A stretch of 57,776 nucleotides of DNA from Marinococcus halophilus. GTDB taxonomy: Bacteria > Bacillota > Bacilli > Bacillales > Marinococcaceae. The stretch spans positions 1 through 57,776 of the forward strand of contig NZ_NPFA01000015.1 of the NCBI RefSeq assembly GCF_002265875.1, written 5' to 3'. Position 1 is the stretch's first letter, and each line of letters opens with the position of its first letter. Positions 8,548-19,763 of this stretch are shown here, piece after piece. Under the pieces are notes generated by a model. The model worked only from the letters and a program-made list of their open reading frames with translations. It was not told where the DNA came from and searched no databases. The translations under genes and the position numbers were made by a program.

Positions 8548-8943
8548 TTATGCACGTGGACGTTTTGGCGGGCGGCACCCGTTATGAGGGACTGGCGTTA
8601 CATCACGAATGACCGTAACTTCTACCCCGGTTGCCTGAAGAGAACGAATTGCAGCTTCACGTCCAGCTCCTGGACCCTTCACTGTAACTTCTACGCTTTT
8701 CAATCCGTGTTCCATCGCAGCTTTTGTTGCTGTCTCTGCAGTCATTTGAGCTGCGAACGGAGTGGACTTACGGGAGCCTTTGAAACCAAGCACTCCAGCG
8801 CTTGCCCATGCAAGTGTGTTTCCCTGCACGTCCGTAATGTTTACAATCGTGTTGTTAAACGTCGAGCGGATATGAGCCACACCCGACTCTATATTCTTGC
8901 GCTGGCGGCGTTTACGTGGTGCGTTCGACTTTGTTTTTGCCAT
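8548..8943 (-). CDS. rpsK: 30S ribosomal protein S11
   Basis: S11 (131 residues) lies on the 30S platform and contacts the E site and Shine-Dalgarno helix. The segments [29 protein letters not shown] and the C-terminal [13 protein letters not shown] are diagnostic. It sits between rpsM and rpoA. The 130-nt spacer to rpoA contains a TCCGGCA/TGCCGGA hairpin that lacks a following T run, so it is not a terminator; it could be a processing or translation element. Confidence 0.98.
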   Translation of the reverse strand: MAKTKSNAPRKRRQRKNIESGVAHIRSTFNNTIVNITDVQGNTLAWASAGVLGFKGSRKSTPFAAQMTAETATKAAMEHGLKSVEVTVKGPGAGREAAIRSLQATGVEVTVIRDVTPVPHNGCRPPKRPRA

Positions 8944-8969
8944 AATAGGTAACCTCCTTTATAAATAAA

Positions 8970-9338
8970 TTATTTGCGTTTGTTTGCTACTGTACGACGC
9001 GGGCCTTTACGGGTACGGGAATTGTTTTTCGTGTTTTGTCCGCGAAGCGGCAGCCCACGGCGGTGACGAATTCCACGATAGCTTCCGATTTCCATCAAGC
9101 GTTTGATATCGAGGGAAGTTTCACGGCGAAGATCCCCTTCTACCGTATGATTGTTATCAATAGCCGTACGGATACGGGCCAGCTCGTCTTCTGTTAAATC
9201 ACGTACGCGGGTGTTCTGGTCAACATCAGCTTCATTCAGAACTGTCACTGCAAGCGACTTGCCAATGCCGTATACGTAAGTGAGTGAAATAGCAATACGC
9301 TTATCGCGCGGAATATCTACTCCTGCAACACGTGCCAT
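8970..9338 (-). CDS. rpsM: 30S ribosomal protein S13
   Basis: S13 (122 residues) forms the head-to-50S bridges and its basic tail touches P-site tRNA. The N-terminal [14 protein letters not shown], the HhH region TYVYGIGKS and the tail [17 protein letters not shown] are typical. The gene follows rpmJ by 18 nt with an AGGAGG ribosome site and precedes rpsK, matching the conserved infA-rpmJ-rpsM-rpsK-rpoA-rplQ order. Confidence 0.98.
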   Translation of the reverse strand: MARVAGVDIPRDKRIAISLTYVYGIGKSLAVTVLNEADVDQNTRVRDLTEDELARIRTAIDNNHTVEGDLRRETSLDIKRLMEIGSYRGIRHRRGLPLRGQNTKNNSRTRKGPRRTVANKRK

Positions 9339-9356
9339 GCGGGCACCTCCTTTTTA

Positions 9357-9470
9357 TTATCCTTGTCTTTGTTTATGCTTCGGGTTCGAGCAAATTACCA
9401 TTACCGAACCTTTACGGCGAATAACTTTACAATTGTCACAAATCTTTTTAACGGAAGGTCTTACTTTCAT
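9357..9470 (-). CDS. rpmJ: 50S ribosomal protein L36 (zinc-binding type)
   Basis: A 37-residue gene read directly from the minus strand: [20 protein letters not shown] followed by the C-terminal half ending KHKQRQG. It keeps the complete zinc ribbon (Cys11, Cys14, Cys27, His32) of the C+ form of L36. The ATG at 9470 has GGAGG six nt upstream. L36 binds 23S rRNA helices at the base of the L7/L12 stalk. Retention of zinc here matters when judging the zinc-free Adk lid and the missing zinc-type S14 elsewhere in the window. Confidence 0.97.
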   Translation of the reverse strand: MKVRPSVKKICDNCKVIRRKGSVMVICSNPKHKQRQG

Positions 9471-9539
9471 TTCCATTTACCTCCTTCACTGCATGCATGC
9501 CATGCATTGGTAAGAGTGCTCAAGAATAACTCTGCGGGT

Positions 9540-9758
9540 CTATTTATAGCGGTACGTAATACGCCCGCGGGAAAGATCGTACGGTGAAATTTCTACAGTT
9601 ACTTTATCACCCGGGAGAATCCGGATGAAATGCATACGGATTTTGCCGGAAACATGCGCTAAAATTTTGTGTCCATTTTCAAGCTCAACACGAAACATAG
9701 CGTTTGGAAGAGGTTCAATGACCGTGCCTTCCATTTCAATAACATCATCTTTGGCCAT
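9540..9758 (-). CDS. infA: Translation initiation factor IF-1
   Basis: IF-1 (72 residues) is a single OB-fold protein that occupies the 30S A site during initiation. The sequence begins [21 protein letters not shown] and ends with the [15 protein letters not shown] block of the family. It lies between the KOW-domain gene (3 nt upstream, probably coupled) and rpmJ (69 nt downstream). That downstream spacer contains an ATGCAT-GGC-ATGCAT repeat of unknown meaning. Confidence 0.98.
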   Translation of the reverse strand: MAKDDVIEMEGTVIEPLPNAMFRVELENGHKILAHVSGKIRMHFIRILPGDKVTVEISPYDLSRGRITYRYK

Positions 9759-9761
9759 GAA

Positions 9762-10070
9762 TTAATTCTCCTTTTCAAATAAGGCTTCTTGTTCAAAAAA
9801 GGTGTAAAGAGCGTGCCGGATTTTCGCGTTAGTCACTCGACCGGTCTCAGTTAAACTTGACTGTACTTCCGGCGAAATATACGAAAGTAATTCTACGTGG
9901 GACGTGTTTTTCTTCTTTCCCCGATCGAACTTTCGTCTTTCCCCGTCAGCCAACATGAGAAACTTATCGTCCAGCACGCCAATTACTACCGCGTACTGAC
10001 CAGCTTCACGCCCCCGGGTCACTCGAACGATTTGTCCCAGATCGGGTCGCCTTGACTCCGAATCTTTCAT
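9762..10070 (-). CDS. KOW-domain RNA-binding protein (L14e-like, YbzG type)
   Basis: This 102-residue protein opens with a KOW-like segment (DLGQIVRVTRGREAGQYAVVI, residues about 10-30) followed by a second beta-rich strand and a lysine-rich region. Proteins of this type are conserved between map and infA in Bacillales and are thought to bind rRNA; a specific role is not established. The stop codon is 3 nt from infA, so the two are likely translated together. The ATG overlaps an ATGCATGCATG string with several out-of-frame ATGs; AAAGAGG lies upstream. Here its upstream neighbour is a long leader rather than map. Confidence 0.88.
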   Translation of the reverse strand: MKDSESRRPDLGQIVRVTRGREAGQYAVVIGVLDDKFLMLADGERRKFDRGKKKNTSHVELLSYISPEVQSSLTETGRVTNAKIRHALYTFFEQEALFEKEN

Positions 10071-10292
10071 GCATGCATCCTCTTTTCCTTAGGCTTCGTT
10101 AGGATTTAGCAACCTGGCTGCTGTTTTACACGGCCTGGGCTGTCCAACCATCGGAGAGGGTGTATACGTGTTTGCTCTAGGCAAATTCAGTGTACCCCTA
10201 AAATGATGGTATTGCATCATGTTCCCGGATCGCATCCGATAAGCAGTTTCATAGTTAATCATGAAACGTTGCTGCCACATCGCACTTCCCGT
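10071..10292 (-). promoter_or_regulatory. About 210-nt structured leader in place of map
   Basis: Between the promoter at 10293-10322 and the KOW gene lies about 210 nt of apparent leader RNA. It contains a hairpin with GTTTCAT/ATGAAAC arms near 10245-10270, a CGGATGCGATCCG element, and an AGCA...TTGCT element near the 3' end. Canonical Bacillales have map (methionine aminopeptidase, about 250 codons) at this place; no part of Map is recognisable. A 63-codon ORF (10089-10280) exists but uses several rare codons and has no good ribosome site, so I treat the region as regulatory RNA. Confidence 0.5.
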
Positions 10293-10322
10293 ATTATAAC
10301 GAGTTTCCGACCCTTTTTACAA
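10293..10322 (-). promoter_or_regulatory. Sigma-A promoter of the infA-rpoA-rplQ group
   Basis: TTGTAA, 18-bp spacer, perfect TATAAT on the minus strand, starting 4 nt after the adk stop codon. It gives the KOW-infA-rpmJ-rpsM-rpsK-rpoA-rplQ genes their own transcription start within the ribosomal supercluster. Confidence 0.82.
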
Positions 10323-10326
10323 ACAA

Positions 10327-12342
<2,016 letters not shown>

Positions 12343-12343
<1 letters not shown>

Positions 12344-12783
12344 TAGACCACCTCGGTTTTTCCGCCCGCTGCTTCAATTGCTTGCACTGCTGAAGCAGAG
12401 AACTTGTTCGCGTGCACTTGAAGCTCTTTCTCCAACTTGCCGTTGCCTAGAATTTTCACGCCATCTTTGTATTTGCTGATTACGCCTTTTTCAAGCAACG
12501 TCTCTGGAGTAATTGTTGTACCATTGTCGAAGCTGTTGAGCGTTTCCACATTTACAATAGCATAGTCTTTACGATTAATGTTCGTAAAGCCGCGTTTTGG
12601 CAGACGCTTGAAGATAGGGTTTTGCCCACCTTCAAAACCTGGACGTACACCACCGCCGGAACGGGCGTTCTGTCCTTTATGTCCGCGGCCGGAAGTTTTG
12701 CCGTTGCCGGAAGCCGGTCCCCGGCCAACACGGTTACGCTGTTTGTTTTTGCCTTTTGCAGGCTGAAGTTCGTGGAGTTTCAT
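12343..12783 (-). CDS. rplO: 50S ribosomal protein L15
   Basis: L15 (146 residues) is a late-assembling 50S protein. The glycine- and arginine-rich N-terminus ([22 protein letters not shown], split here as consecutive [13 protein letters not shown] and TSGRGHKGQ blocks), the [17 protein letters not shown] motif and the C-terminal [12 protein letters not shown] are diagnostic. Its stop overlaps the secY ATG by one base, and rpmD lies 32 nt upstream, giving the conserved L30-L15-SecY order. Confidence 0.98.
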
Positions 12784-12815
12784 GATGCCACCTCCCTGTC
12801 ATTTAGGAATGAGAT

Positions 12816-13004
12816 TTATTGGTCCAGTTCTTTTACCGTCAGCAAGTGAGACACTTTATTCACCATACCGCGGATTGCAGGATTGTCTTCTTTTACTACC
12901 GTACGGTTTATTTTATGCAAACCAAGTGTACGGACTGTTACGCGCTGATCTTCCGGACGTCCGATCATGCTGCGGCTAAGGGTAATTTCCAATTGTTTGG
13001 CCAT
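12816..13004 (-). CDS. rpmD: 50S ribosomal protein L30
   Basis: L30 (62 residues) is a small 50S protein of ferredoxin-like fold. The sequence [18 protein letters not shown] with [15 protein letters not shown] is the typical family pattern. It lies between rpsE (13 nt) and rplO (32 nt) with a GGGGGAAAG-type ribosome site. Length and order are canonical. Confidence 0.97.
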   Translation of the reverse strand: MAKQLEITLSRSMIGRPEDQRVTVRTLGLHKINRTVVKEDNPAIRGMVNKVSHLLTVKELDQ

Positions 13005-13017
13005 TTGCTTTCCCCCC

Positions 13018-13518
13018 TTATCCTAACAATTCTTCGACGCTCTTACCACGCAATTTAGCTACTTCTTCTGCTGTTTTCAAAGAAGTTAATCCGTCGATAG
13101 TAGCGCGAACCATGTTAATAGGATTGTTGGAACCAAGAGATTTCGACAGAATGTCCTGTACGCCGCCAAGCTCTAAGATGGCACGTACTGGTCCGCCAGC
13201 GATCACTCCGGTACCTTCAGATGCAGGCTTCAACAGAACGTTGCCTGCGCCAAAGTGACCAGTGATTTCGTGTGGAATAGTTGTTCCTACGATAGGAATT
13301 TGCACAAGGTCCTTTTTAGCATTTTCTACCGCTTTACGGATTGCTTCCGGTACTTCGAGAGCTTTCCCCTGGCCAAAGCCGACATGGCCGTTACGGTCTC
13401 CAACTACTACGAGTGCTGCAAAGCGGAAGTTACGTCCACCTTTTACCACTTTTGCCACACGATTGATAGTTACAACGCGTTCTTCAAGTTCCAGTTTGTT
13501 CGGATCAATACCTTGCAT
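13018..13518 (-). CDS. rpsE: 30S ribosomal protein S5
   Basis: S5 (166 residues) sits at the 30S mRNA entry and affects fidelity and helicase activity. The N-terminal [20 protein letters not shown], the dsRBD-like [15 protein letters not shown] and the [21 protein letters not shown] block are characteristic. The loop carrying GGRNFRF corresponds to the spectinomycin-resistance region and looks wild type. Order rplR-rpsE-rpmD is canonical. Confidence 0.98.
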   Translation of the reverse strand: MQGIDPNKLELEERVVTINRVAKVVKGGRNFRFAALVVVGDRNGHVGFGQGKALEVPEAIRKAVENAKKDLVQIPIVGTTIPHEITGHFGAGNVLLKPASEGTGVIAGGPVRAILELGGVQDILSKSLGSNNPINMVRATIDGLTSLKTAEEVAKLRGKSVEELLG

Positions 13519-13538
13519 TCTTGTCCCTCCCTTGCTTT

Positions 13539-13898
13539 TTAGAATTTTAGTCCGTTTTCCCGGGCTGCTTCAGCGAGTTCTTGAACACGGCCGTGATAAA
13601 CAAATCCACCCCGGTCAAAAACGACTGTATCATAGCCTTTTTCCGTAGCACGCTTGGCGAGAGTTTCCCCGATTTTACGGGCTGCCTCTTTATTGCCGCC
13701 ATTTTCGATTCCGGAATTTCTTTCCATTGTCGAAGCTGCTACCAGTGTCACCCCTGCTTCGTCGTCGATCAGCTGCGCATAGATATGCTTTGCAGAACGG
13801 AAAACGTTCAGGCGAGGGCGTTCTGGTGTACCGCTGATTTTACGGCGGATACTCATATGGCGTTTTTTGCGTTTTTCATAGCTTGTTGCTTGAGCCAT
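13539..13898 (-). CDS. rplR: 50S ribosomal protein L18
   Basis: L18 (119 residues) binds 5S rRNA with L5 and L25 to form the central protuberance. The sequence [21 protein letters not shown] and the C-terminal [20 protein letters not shown] are diagnostic. It has an AAAGGAGG ribosome site and sits between rplF and rpsE as expected. Confidence 0.98.
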   Translation of the reverse strand: MAQATSYEKRKKRHMSIRRKISGTPERPRLNVFRSAKHIYAQLIDDEAGVTLVAASTMERNSGIENGGNKEAARKIGETLAKRATEKGYDTVVFDRGGFVYHGRVQELAEAARENGLKF

Positions 13899-13942
13899 CG
13901 TACAGTTCCTCCTTTCGTGCTTGTTACGATGTTAATTAACAA

Positions 13943-14479
13943 TTATTTACCCGTCTTACCTTCTTTACGGCGAACTTCTTCTCCTTCGTAGCGGATTCCT
14001 TTGCCTTTATATGGTTCAGGAAGACGTACAGAGCGAATGTTGGACGCTACAGCACCAACGCGTTCTTTATCAATACCGCGAACGGTCACTTTTGTGTTAG
14101 AAGGCACTTCAATATCGATTCCTTCCTCGGAAACGAATTCTACCGGGTGGGAGTAACCAACGTTTAGTACCAGCTTTTCACCGGATTTCTGCGCACGATA
14201 ACCTACACCGACGAGCTCAAGATTCTTTTCATAACCTTTTGTTACGCCTTCTACCATGTTGTTTACAAGGCTTCGGGTCGTACCGTGGAGCGAGCGGTGC
14301 TCTTTATTATCAGAATGGCGTTCGAAAGTTACTTCCGACTCTCCAAGATTCACAGTGATAACCGGGTGAAGTTCACGGCTCAATTCACCTTTTGGTCCTT
14401 TGACTGTAACTGTATTTCCATCTTTAGCGATTGTCACGCCTTCTGGAATTTCGATTGGTTTCAGGCCAATACGAGACAT
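13943..14479 (-). CDS. rplF: 50S ribosomal protein L6
   Basis: L6 (178 residues) lies near the factor-binding site beside the sarcin-ricin loop. Motifs include the N-terminal [24 protein letters not shown] near 30 and the C-terminal [14 protein letters not shown](E)V. I chose the ATG at 14479, nine bases inside the longest frame, because GGAGG lies eight nt upstream and the protein then starts MSRIG as in orthologues. It lies between rpsH and rplR. Confidence 0.97.
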   Translation of the reverse strand: MSRIGLKPIEIPEGVTIAKDGNTVTVKGPKGELSRELHPVITVNLGESEVTFERHSDNKEHRSLHGTTRSLVNNMVEGVTKGYEKNLELVGVGYRAQKSGEKLVLNVGYSHPVEFVSEEGIDIEVPSNTKVTVRGIDKERVGAVASNIRSVRLPEPYKGKGIRYEGEEVRRKEGKTGK

Positions 14480-14511
14480 ACTGCACACCTCCGTTCTTTA
14501 TAACGATTTTA

Positions 14512-14910
14512 TTACCAAACGTATGCGAGAACTTCGCCGCCCACGTTTTGCTTTCTTGCTTCTTTATCAGACATAACGCCTTTAGATGTAGAAATTACTG
14601 CGATACCAAGTCCGCCCAGCACTTTAGGAACCTCGTTGGATCCTGCATAAACACGGAGACCTGGTTTACTGATACGTTTGATACCAGAAATAACTTTTTT
14701 GTTTTCTGTACCAGTTTTTAAGAATAAGCGGATCATTCCCTGTTTTTTATCATCGACATATTCAACGTCGCGAATGAAACCTTCCAGCTTGAGGATTTCA
14801 GCGATTTCTTTTTTCAGGTTCGATGCAGGAAATTCTACTTTCTCGTGGTTCACCATGTTTGCGTTGCGGATACGAGTCAGCATATCAGCAATCGGATCTG
14901 TCATGACCAT
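14512..14910 (-). CDS. rpsH: 30S ribosomal protein S8
   Basis: S8 (132 residues) binds the central domain of 16S rRNA and in enteric bacteria represses the spc operon. The N-terminal [18 protein letters not shown] and the C-terminal [19 protein letters not shown] are diagnostic. In Bacillales rpsN normally separates rplE and rpsH; here only 64 nt lie between those two genes, with a short GC hairpin instead of a coding sequence. Confidence 0.98.
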   Translation of the reverse strand: MVMTDPIADMLTRIRNANMVNHEKVEFPASNLKKEIAEILKLEGFIRDVEYVDDKKQGMIRLFLKTGTENKKVISGIKRISKPGLRVYAGSNEVPKVLGGLGIAVISTSKGVMSDKEARKQNVGGEVLAYVW

Positions 14911-14974
14911 TTGAATACCTCCCTCCCAGTTACGGGGTCGTGCGCCGGCTGCTGCCGGCGTTTACGTGAATAAT
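14911..14974 (-). other. rplE-rpsH spacer lacking rpsN
   Basis: This 64-nt spacer contains a hairpin with GCCGGC arms around a short AGCA loop (GCCGGCAGCAGCCGGC) and the rpsH ribosome site GGGAGGGAGG. No S14 sequence (61 codons in the zinc-binding form) fits in the gap. The hairpin is not followed by a T run, so it is not an intrinsic terminator. Confidence 0.8.
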
Positions 14975-15514
14975 TTATTTTTGAAACGGCATGCCCATTT
15001 GATTGAGCAGTTCGTAAGATTCTTCATCAGTCGAAGCAGTAGTAACGATAACGATATCCATTCCGCGTACTTTTTCTACCTGATCGTAGGAAATTTCCGG
15101 GAAGATCAATTGTTCACGTACACCGAGTGTGTAGTTGCCACGGCCGTCAAATGCTTTGTTTGACACCCCGCGGAAGTCACGGACACGTGGAAGCGTGACG
15201 TGGATTAATTTTTCCAGGAAGTCATACATACGTGCACCGCGCAAAGTTACCTTTGCACCGATTGGCATACCTTCACGAAGTTTAAATCCTGCAATAGAAC
15301 GTTTTGCTTTTGTAATCAAAGGCTTCTGCCCGCTGATTGCTTCCAGCTCTTCTACTGCTTTATCCAATGAGCGAGGGTTTTGTACTGCTTCCCCGACACC
15401 CATGTTAATAACAATTTTATCAACCTTCGGTACTCCCATTACGGAAGAATAGTCGAATTTCTCGTGCAGACTCGGTACGATTGATGTTTGATACTTTTCT
15501 TTTAAAGCGTTCAT
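14975..15514 (-). CDS. rplE: 50S ribosomal protein L5
   Basis: L5 (179 residues) binds 5S rRNA and the P-site tRNA elbow in the central protuberance. The segments [35 protein letters not shown] and the C-terminal [22 protein letters not shown] are diagnostic. It follows rplX by 31 nt. Its downstream neighbour is rpsH rather than the usual rpsN. Confidence 0.98.
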   Translation of the reverse strand: MNALKEKYQTSIVPSLHEKFDYSSVMGVPKVDKIVINMGVGEAVQNPRSLDKAVEELEAISGQKPLITKAKRSIAGFKLREGMPIGAKVTLRGARMYDFLEKLIHVTLPRVRDFRGVSNKAFDGRGNYTLGVREQLIFPEISYDQVEKVRGMDIVIVTTASTDEESYELLNQMGMPFQK

Positions 15515-15545
15515 TCGTGTGACCTCCTCTCGTCCTTTGTCTTAC

Positions 15546-15869
15546 TTAGTTCAGGGTTTCACCTGATTTTTTGGCGACACGTACTTTTTTGCCGTTCTCT
15601 ACCTTGTGACCAACCCGTGTTGGTTCGCCGGATTTCGGATCAAGCGGCATAACGTTTGATACGTGAATGGCAGCTTCTTGGTTTAAGATACCGCCTTGTG
15701 GGTTTTCCTGGGAAGGCTTCGCATGTTTTTTCACGATGTTCACACCTTCAACGATTACACGCTCCTGCGCAGGCATTGCTTTAAGGATTACGCCTTCTTT
15801 GCCTTTATCCTTGCCGCTGATTACTTTTACTTTTTCACCCTGTTTAACATGAAGCTTATTTTGGGCCAT
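15546..15869 (-). CDS. rplX: 50S ribosomal protein L24
   Basis: L24 (107 residues, a few longer than B. subtilis) is an assembly initiator located near the exit tunnel. The KOW motif [19 protein letters not shown] (about residues 11-29) and the [18 protein letters not shown] segment are characteristic, as is the [19 protein letters not shown] tail. Order rplN-rplX-rplE is canonical and the ribosome site is GGAGG. Confidence 0.98.
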   Translation of the reverse strand: MAQNKLHVKQGEKVKVISGKDKGKEGVILKAMPAQERVIVEGVNIVKKHAKPSQENPQGGILNQEAAIHVSNVMPLDPKSGEPTRVGHKVENGKKVRVAKKSGETLN

Positions 15870-15916
15870 TTTCGCACCTCCTTAACGGGACATCACGACT
15901 TCGCATGATATTTGTA

Positions 15917-16285
15917 TTACAGCACTTCCGGTGCAAGGGAGATAATTTTCATATACTGCTCGTCACGAAGCTCTCTTGCTACTGGACCAAAGATACGTGT
16001 TCCACGTGGTCCTTTGTCCGTACGTACGATTACGGCTGCGTTTTCGTCAAAGCGAATGTAAGAACCGTCTGGACGGCGGACGCCGCTGCGGGAACGTACA
16101 ATAACTGCCTGGACAATCTCGCCTTTTTTGACAACGCCCCCTGGTGTTGCTTGTTTGACAGAGCACGTAATCATGTCACCGATGTTAGCAGTTTTACGGC
16201 CGGAACCGCCTAGAACTTTTATACACTGGACTTCGCGGGCACCAGAGTTATCCGCTACTCTTAAGCGTGATTCTTGTTGGATCAT
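15917..16285 (-). CDS. rplN: 50S ribosomal protein L14
   Basis: L14 (122 residues) contacts 16S rRNA in inter-subunit bridges and is a binding site for RsfS. The N-terminal [18 protein letters not shown] and the segment [19 protein letters not shown] are near-invariant. It is preceded by rpsQ at 32 nt and followed by rplX at 47 nt, all with AGGAGG-type ribosome sites. Confidence 0.98.
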   Translation of the reverse strand: MIQQESRLRVADNSGAREVQCIKVLGGSGRKTANIGDMITCSVKQATPGGVVKKGEIVQAVIVRSRSGVRRPDGSYIRFDENAAVIVRTDKGPRGTRIFGPVARELRDEQYMKIISLAPEVL

Positions 16286-16317
16286 AGGTCACGGTACCTC
16301 CTTTCTTTAAAAACGAT

Positions 16318-16584
16318 TTAAAGAATAACTGATTCTTCTATTACTTTCACGAGACGAAAACGCTTGTCTTTCGACAATGGGCGGGTTTCCATGATTTGGA
16401 CGATATCGCCAACTTTTGCAATGTTTTCTTCATCGTGGGCTTTAAACTTTTTGGAGTCTCTGACACGTTTGCCGTACAACGGGTCTTTTTTATACGTTTC
16501 AACAACAACGGCAATCGTTTTATCCATTTTATCGGATGTCACGCGACCGTTATAAACCTTACGGTTGTTACGTTCTTCAGCCAT
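16318..16584 (-). CDS. rpsQ: 30S ribosomal protein S17
   Basis: S17 (88 residues) is an OB-fold primary 16S rRNA binder. The segments [21 protein letters not shown] and [23 protein letters not shown] (overlapping family blocks, each shown in the protein in that order) are diagnostic. It lies between rpmC and rplN. Length is normal and the ribosome site is AGGAGG. Confidence 0.97.
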   Translation of the reverse strand: MAEERNNRKVYNGRVTSDKMDKTIAVVVETYKKDPLYGKRVRDSKKFKAHDEENIAKVGDIVQIMETRPLSKDKRFRLVKVIEESVIL

Positions 16585-16607
16585 ATTGGTTTAACCTCCT
16601 TTTCCTT

Positions 16608-16811
16608 TTAGCCTTTGTTCATCCCGAGTTCACGTTCACGCAAAACGGTTTTGGCACGTGCAATATCTTTTCTTACGGTACGGATGCGGGCGGGATTTTC
16701 CAACTGACCGGTTGCTAATTGAAAACGAAGGTTAAAAAGTTCTTCTTTCAGGCTTTTCGTCTGATCTTCGATTTCAGTTGTGGTTAGATCTCTCAATTCA
16801 TTAGCTCTCAT
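16608..16811 (-). CDS. rpmC: 50S ribosomal protein L29
   Basis: L29 (67 residues) is an alpha-helical hairpin near the tunnel exit and a docking site for SRP and trigger factor. The segment [20 protein letters not shown] is the family signature. I set the start at the ATG at 16811, which gives [13 protein letters not shown] as in orthologues and overlaps the end of rplP by 11 nt; the GTGAGG ribosome site lies inside rplP. Longer in-frame starts are unlikely. Confidence 0.95.
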   Translation of the reverse strand: MRANELRDLTTTEIEDQTKSLKEELFNLRFQLATGQLENPARIRTVRKDIARAKTVLRERELGMNKG

Positions 16812-17235
16812 TTGCCTCACCACCCACTTCTTCGCGTTTCACAAATTTCGTTTTGACCGGTAACTTGTGAGCTGCAAGTCTCAATGCCTCACGGGCAACC
16901 TCTTCGTTAACCCCGGCAATTTCAAACATGATTTTCCCTGGTTTTACAACTGCTACCCAGCCTTCAGGAGAACCTTTACCGGAACCCATGCGGACTTCAA
17001 GGGGTTTAGCTGTGTATGGCTTATCCGGGAAAATTTTAATCCAGACTTTACCGCCACGTTTCATATAACGGGTCATAGCAATACGTGCAGATTCAATCTG
17101 GCGGTTCGTAATCCAGGAAGCTTCGACTGCCTGCAGTCCGTATTCACCAAAAGTGATCTCTTTGCCGCCTTTTGCACGGCCTCTCATTTTGCCACGGTGT
17201 TCGCGACGATATTTTACGCGTTTTGGCAATAACAT
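16801..17235 (-). CDS. rplP: 50S ribosomal protein L16
   Basis: L16 (144 residues) is a late 50S protein that helps organise the A-site tRNA. The N-terminal [19 protein letters not shown] and the segment [20 protein letters not shown] are hallmark blocks. It begins one nt after the rpsC stop and overlaps rpmC, so rpsC-rplP-rpmC are tightly coupled. Confidence 0.98.
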   Translation of the reverse strand: MLLPKRVKYRREHRGKMRGRAKGGKEITFGEYGLQAVEASWITNRQIESARIAMTRYMKRGGKVWIKIFPDKPYTAKPLEVRMGSGKGSPEGWVAVVKPGKIMFEIAGVNEEVAREALRLAAHKLPVKTKFVKREEVGGEANES

Positions 17236-17236
17236 A

Positions 17237-17896
17237 TTATTTGCCTCCTTCCTCTTGATTCGTTCCTTTCGTTGGAAGGACTTCTCCGCGATAAATCCAG
17301 ATTTTTACACCTAGTTTACCGTACGTTGTGTCTGCTTCTGCAGTGCCGTAATCAATGTCAGCACGCAACGTATGGAGAGGTACTGTTCCTTCACTGTATC
17401 TTTCAGAGCGGGCGATGTCAGCGCCGCCTAAGCGTCCGTTTACTTCTGTACGGATCCCTTTTGCTCCTGCGCGCATCGTACGCTGAATGGATTGTTTCAT
17501 AGCACGACGGAAAGAAATGCGGTTTTCAAGCTGGCGGGCAATGTTTGCCGCTACGAGACGGGCATCCATATCTGCCTGTTTTACTTCTGCGATGTTAATG
17601 TGTACTCGCTTGCCAGTCAAGTTATTCAATTCTTTACGAAGCGACTCTACTTCTGAACCTCCACGGCCGATAACCATGCCTGGTTTCGCAGTGTGGATCG
17701 TAATGTTTACACGGTTTGCCGCACGTTCAATTTCTACTGTGGAAATTGAAGCGTCCACGAGCTTCGTTTCGATGTGGCGGCGTACTCTGTAGTCTTCATG
17801 AAGCAAATTCGCGTATTCTTTTTCCGAATACCATTTCGATTCCCAATCACGGATGACTCCAACACGAAGTCCGATAGGATTAACTTTTTGTCCCAC
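17237..17896 (-). CDS. rpsC: 30S ribosomal protein S3
   Basis: S3 (219 residues) lines the mRNA entry tunnel. The N-terminal [19 protein letters not shown], the KH-domain GXXG in [13 protein letters not shown] (near residue 80) and the C-terminal [20 protein letters not shown] are diagnostic. It is 3 nt from rplV and 1 nt from rplP. No anomalies. Confidence 0.98.
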   Translation of the reverse strand: MGQKVNPIGLRVGVIRDWESKWYSEKEYANLLHEDYRVRRHIETKLVDASISTVEIERAANRVNITIHTAKPGMVIGRGGSEVESLRKELNNLTGKRVHINIAEVKQADMDARLVAANIARQLENRISFRRAMKQSIQRTMRAGAKGIRTEVNGRLGGADIARSERYSEGTVPLHTLRADIDYGTAEADTTYGKLGVKIWIYRGEVLPTKGTNQEEGGK

Positions 17897-17899
17897 GCG

Positions 17900-18241
17900 T
17901 TATCCCTCCTTTTTTTCTTCGACGATTACAGTAATGTGGCTCGTACGTTTGTTAATGCGACTTGCGCGTCCCATTGCCCGTGGGCGGAAACGTTTGAGTG
18001 TTACTCCTTCGTCTACGAATGCTTGGCTGATGTAAAGATTTTCTGGTTCCATCTCATAGTTGTGCTCTGCGTTGGCGATGGCAGAGTTAATAACTTTCTC
18101 AACAATCGGAGACGCCGACTTTGGCGTGTTCTTAAGGATGGCAATAGCTTCTCCGACGGATCTTCCCCGGACTAGGTCTATCACAAGACGAGCCTTGCGG
18201 GGGGCGATACGGATCTGCTTTGCTACTGCTTTTGCTTCCAT
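17900..18241 (-). CDS. rplV: 50S ribosomal protein L22
   Basis: L22 (113 residues) has a beta-hairpin reaching into the exit tunnel, where macrolide resistance mutations arise. The segments [19 protein letters not shown] and the hairpin [20 protein letters not shown] are typical, with no hairpin deletion or insertion visible. It follows rpsS by 23 nt. Confidence 0.98.
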   Translation of the reverse strand: MEAKAVAKQIRIAPRKARLVIDLVRGRSVGEAIAILKNTPKSASPIVEKVINSAIANAEHNYEMEPENLYISQAFVDEGVTLKRFRPRAMGRASRINKRTSHITVIVEEKKEG

Positions 18242-18264
18242 GTTTCTTTACCTCCCCTCAGGTC

Positions 18265-18543
18265 TTATCTTTTCGTTTTTCTATCGTCATTTTTATGGCC
18301 TTTAAATGTTCTCGTTGGTGCGAATTCACCAAGTTTATGGCCTACCATATCTTCAGATACATAAACAGGTACGTGCTTGCGTCCGTCGTACACTGCAATC
18401 GTGTGGCCGACAAATTCCGGAAATACTGTGGAACGGCGCGACCAGGTACGAATAACTTCTTTATTGTCCGATTCGTTCAGTCTCTCGATTTTATTCATCA
18501 AGTGCAAGTCGACGAAAGGTCCTTTTTTTAAACTACGACCCAT
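18265..18543 (-). CDS. rpsS: 30S ribosomal protein S19
   Basis: S19 (92 residues) sits on the 30S head and contacts S13 and tRNA. The N-terminal [19 protein letters not shown], the [19 protein letters not shown] block and [15 protein letters not shown] are diagnostic. It follows rplB and precedes rplV as expected, with an AAAGGAGG ribosome site. Confidence 0.98.
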   Translation of the reverse strand: MGRSLKKGPFVDLHLMNKIERLNESDNKEVIRTWSRRSTVFPEFVGHTIAVYDGRKHVPVYVSEDMVGHKLGEFAPTRTFKGHKNDDRKTKR

Positions 18544-18603
18544 GAGAGAACCTCCTTTCGCGATTAACCTGCGATTCCGGAGAACCGCAGCTTCATCTTT
18601 TTA

Positions 18604-19443
18604 TTATTTTTTCTTACGGCGACGGCCCCGTACGATATATTTATTAGAATCTTTATTGCGTTTTCTTGTTTTATAGCCAACTGCTGGCTGACCCCAAGGG
18701 GATACAGGTGCAACGCGTCCGATTGGTGCACGGCCTTCACCACCACCGTGTGGGTGATCGCTAGGGTTCATTGCGGAACCACGAACGTGTGGACGTTTGT
18801 TTAACCAACGGGAACGACCGGCTTTACCGATGTTCACCAGTTCATGCTCTACGTTTCCAACCTGGCCGACAGTTGCGCGGCAGGAAGCGAGGATTAAGCG
18901 GGTTTCTCCGGAACGAAGACGCACAAGTACGTACTTACCTTCTTTACCGAGAACCTGTGCTTCAGCGCCAGCGGAACGAACGAGCTGTCCGCCGCGGCCC
19001 GGCTTCAGTTCGATGTTGTGAATAACAGTACCTACTGGGATATCACGAAGATCCAGCGCGTTACCAAGTTTGATGTCTGCATTCGAACCAGCCATAATTT
19101 CCTGGCCGATCTTCAGCCCTTTTGGAGCAAGGATGTACCGTTTTTCGCCATCAATGTAGTTGATAAGCGCGATATTTGCTGAACGGTTTGGATCATACTC
19201 GATTTCAGCAACTTTACCTGGTACGTCATTTTTATTACGTTTAAAGTCAATAACACGGTATTGACGTTTATGCCCGCCGCCCTGGTGACGACTGGTCATA
19301 CGACCCTGGTTATTACGGCCGCCTTTTTTGTGAAGCGGCTCAAGCAGCGAACGCTCTGGTGTTTCTGAAGTGACTTCGCTGTGCTTGTTTACCGACATGT
19401 GACGGCGGCCGTTTGTGGTCGGTTTATACTTTTGGATAGCCAT
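18604..19443 (-). CDS. rplB: 50S ribosomal protein L2
   Basis: L2 (279 residues) is needed for subunit association and supports the peptidyl transferase centre. The [19 protein letters not shown]-terminus, the core [19 protein letters not shown] and the near-invariant [18 protein letters not shown] loop with the conserved His are all present. The ATG at 19443 is chosen over one two codons upstream because spacing to GGAGGG and the orthologous N-terminus agree. It lies between rplW and rpsS. Confidence 0.97.
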   Translation of the reverse strand: MAIQKYKPTTNGRRHMSVNKHSEVTSETPERSLLEPLHKKGGRNNQGRMTSRHQGGGHKRQYRVIDFKRNKNDVPGKVAEIEYDPNRSANIALINYIDGEKRYILAPKGLKIGQEIMAGSNADIKLGNALDLRDIPVGTVIHNIELKPGRGGQLVRSAGAEAQVLGKEGKYVLVRLRSGETRLILASCRATVGQVGNVEHELVNIGKAGRSRWLNKRPHVRGSAMNPSDHPHGGGEGRAPIGRVAPVSPWGQPAVGYKTRKRNKDSNKYIVRGRRRKKK

Positions 19444-19475
19444 GTTCATTTCCCTCCTTCGTATCTATTTGTTAA

Positions 19476-19763
19476 TTAAGCACCTTCGAAGAATTCAATA
19501 TCTTCGCTATCAGCTGTAAGCGTCACGATCGCTTTTTTACGGTTTGGTTTATAACCTTCATGACGGCCAAAACGACGGAATTTACCTTTTTTGTTCATTG
19601 TATTTACCTGTTCTACCTGAACATCAAAGATTTCTTCAACCGCGTTTTTGATTTGGAATTTATTAGCTTTCACGTCTACTTCAAACGTGTATTTCTTTTC
19701 ATCCATCAAGTCAGCGGAGCGTTCTGTAATAACGGGTTTTTTAATCACGTCACGTGCTTCCAT
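19476..19763 (-). CDS. rplW: 50S ribosomal protein L23
   Basis: L23 (95 residues) is the trigger-factor and SRP docking protein at the tunnel exit. The segments [35 protein letters not shown] and [15 protein letters not shown] are characteristic. Its start overlaps the rplD stop by one base (TAATG), indicating coupling. Confidence 0.98.
   Translation of the reverse strand: MEARDVIKKPVITERSADLMDEKKYTFEVDVKANKFQIKNAVEEIFDVQVEQVNTMNKKGKFRRFGRHEGYKPNRKKAIVTLTADSEDIEFFEGA

Noticed and set aside
10089-10280. 63-codon minus-strand ORF in the adk-KOW gap
   Set aside because: Rare codons (AGG, AGA, CTA), weak ribosome site and no recognisable similarity; the region is better read as a leader RNA. 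No resemblance to Map.
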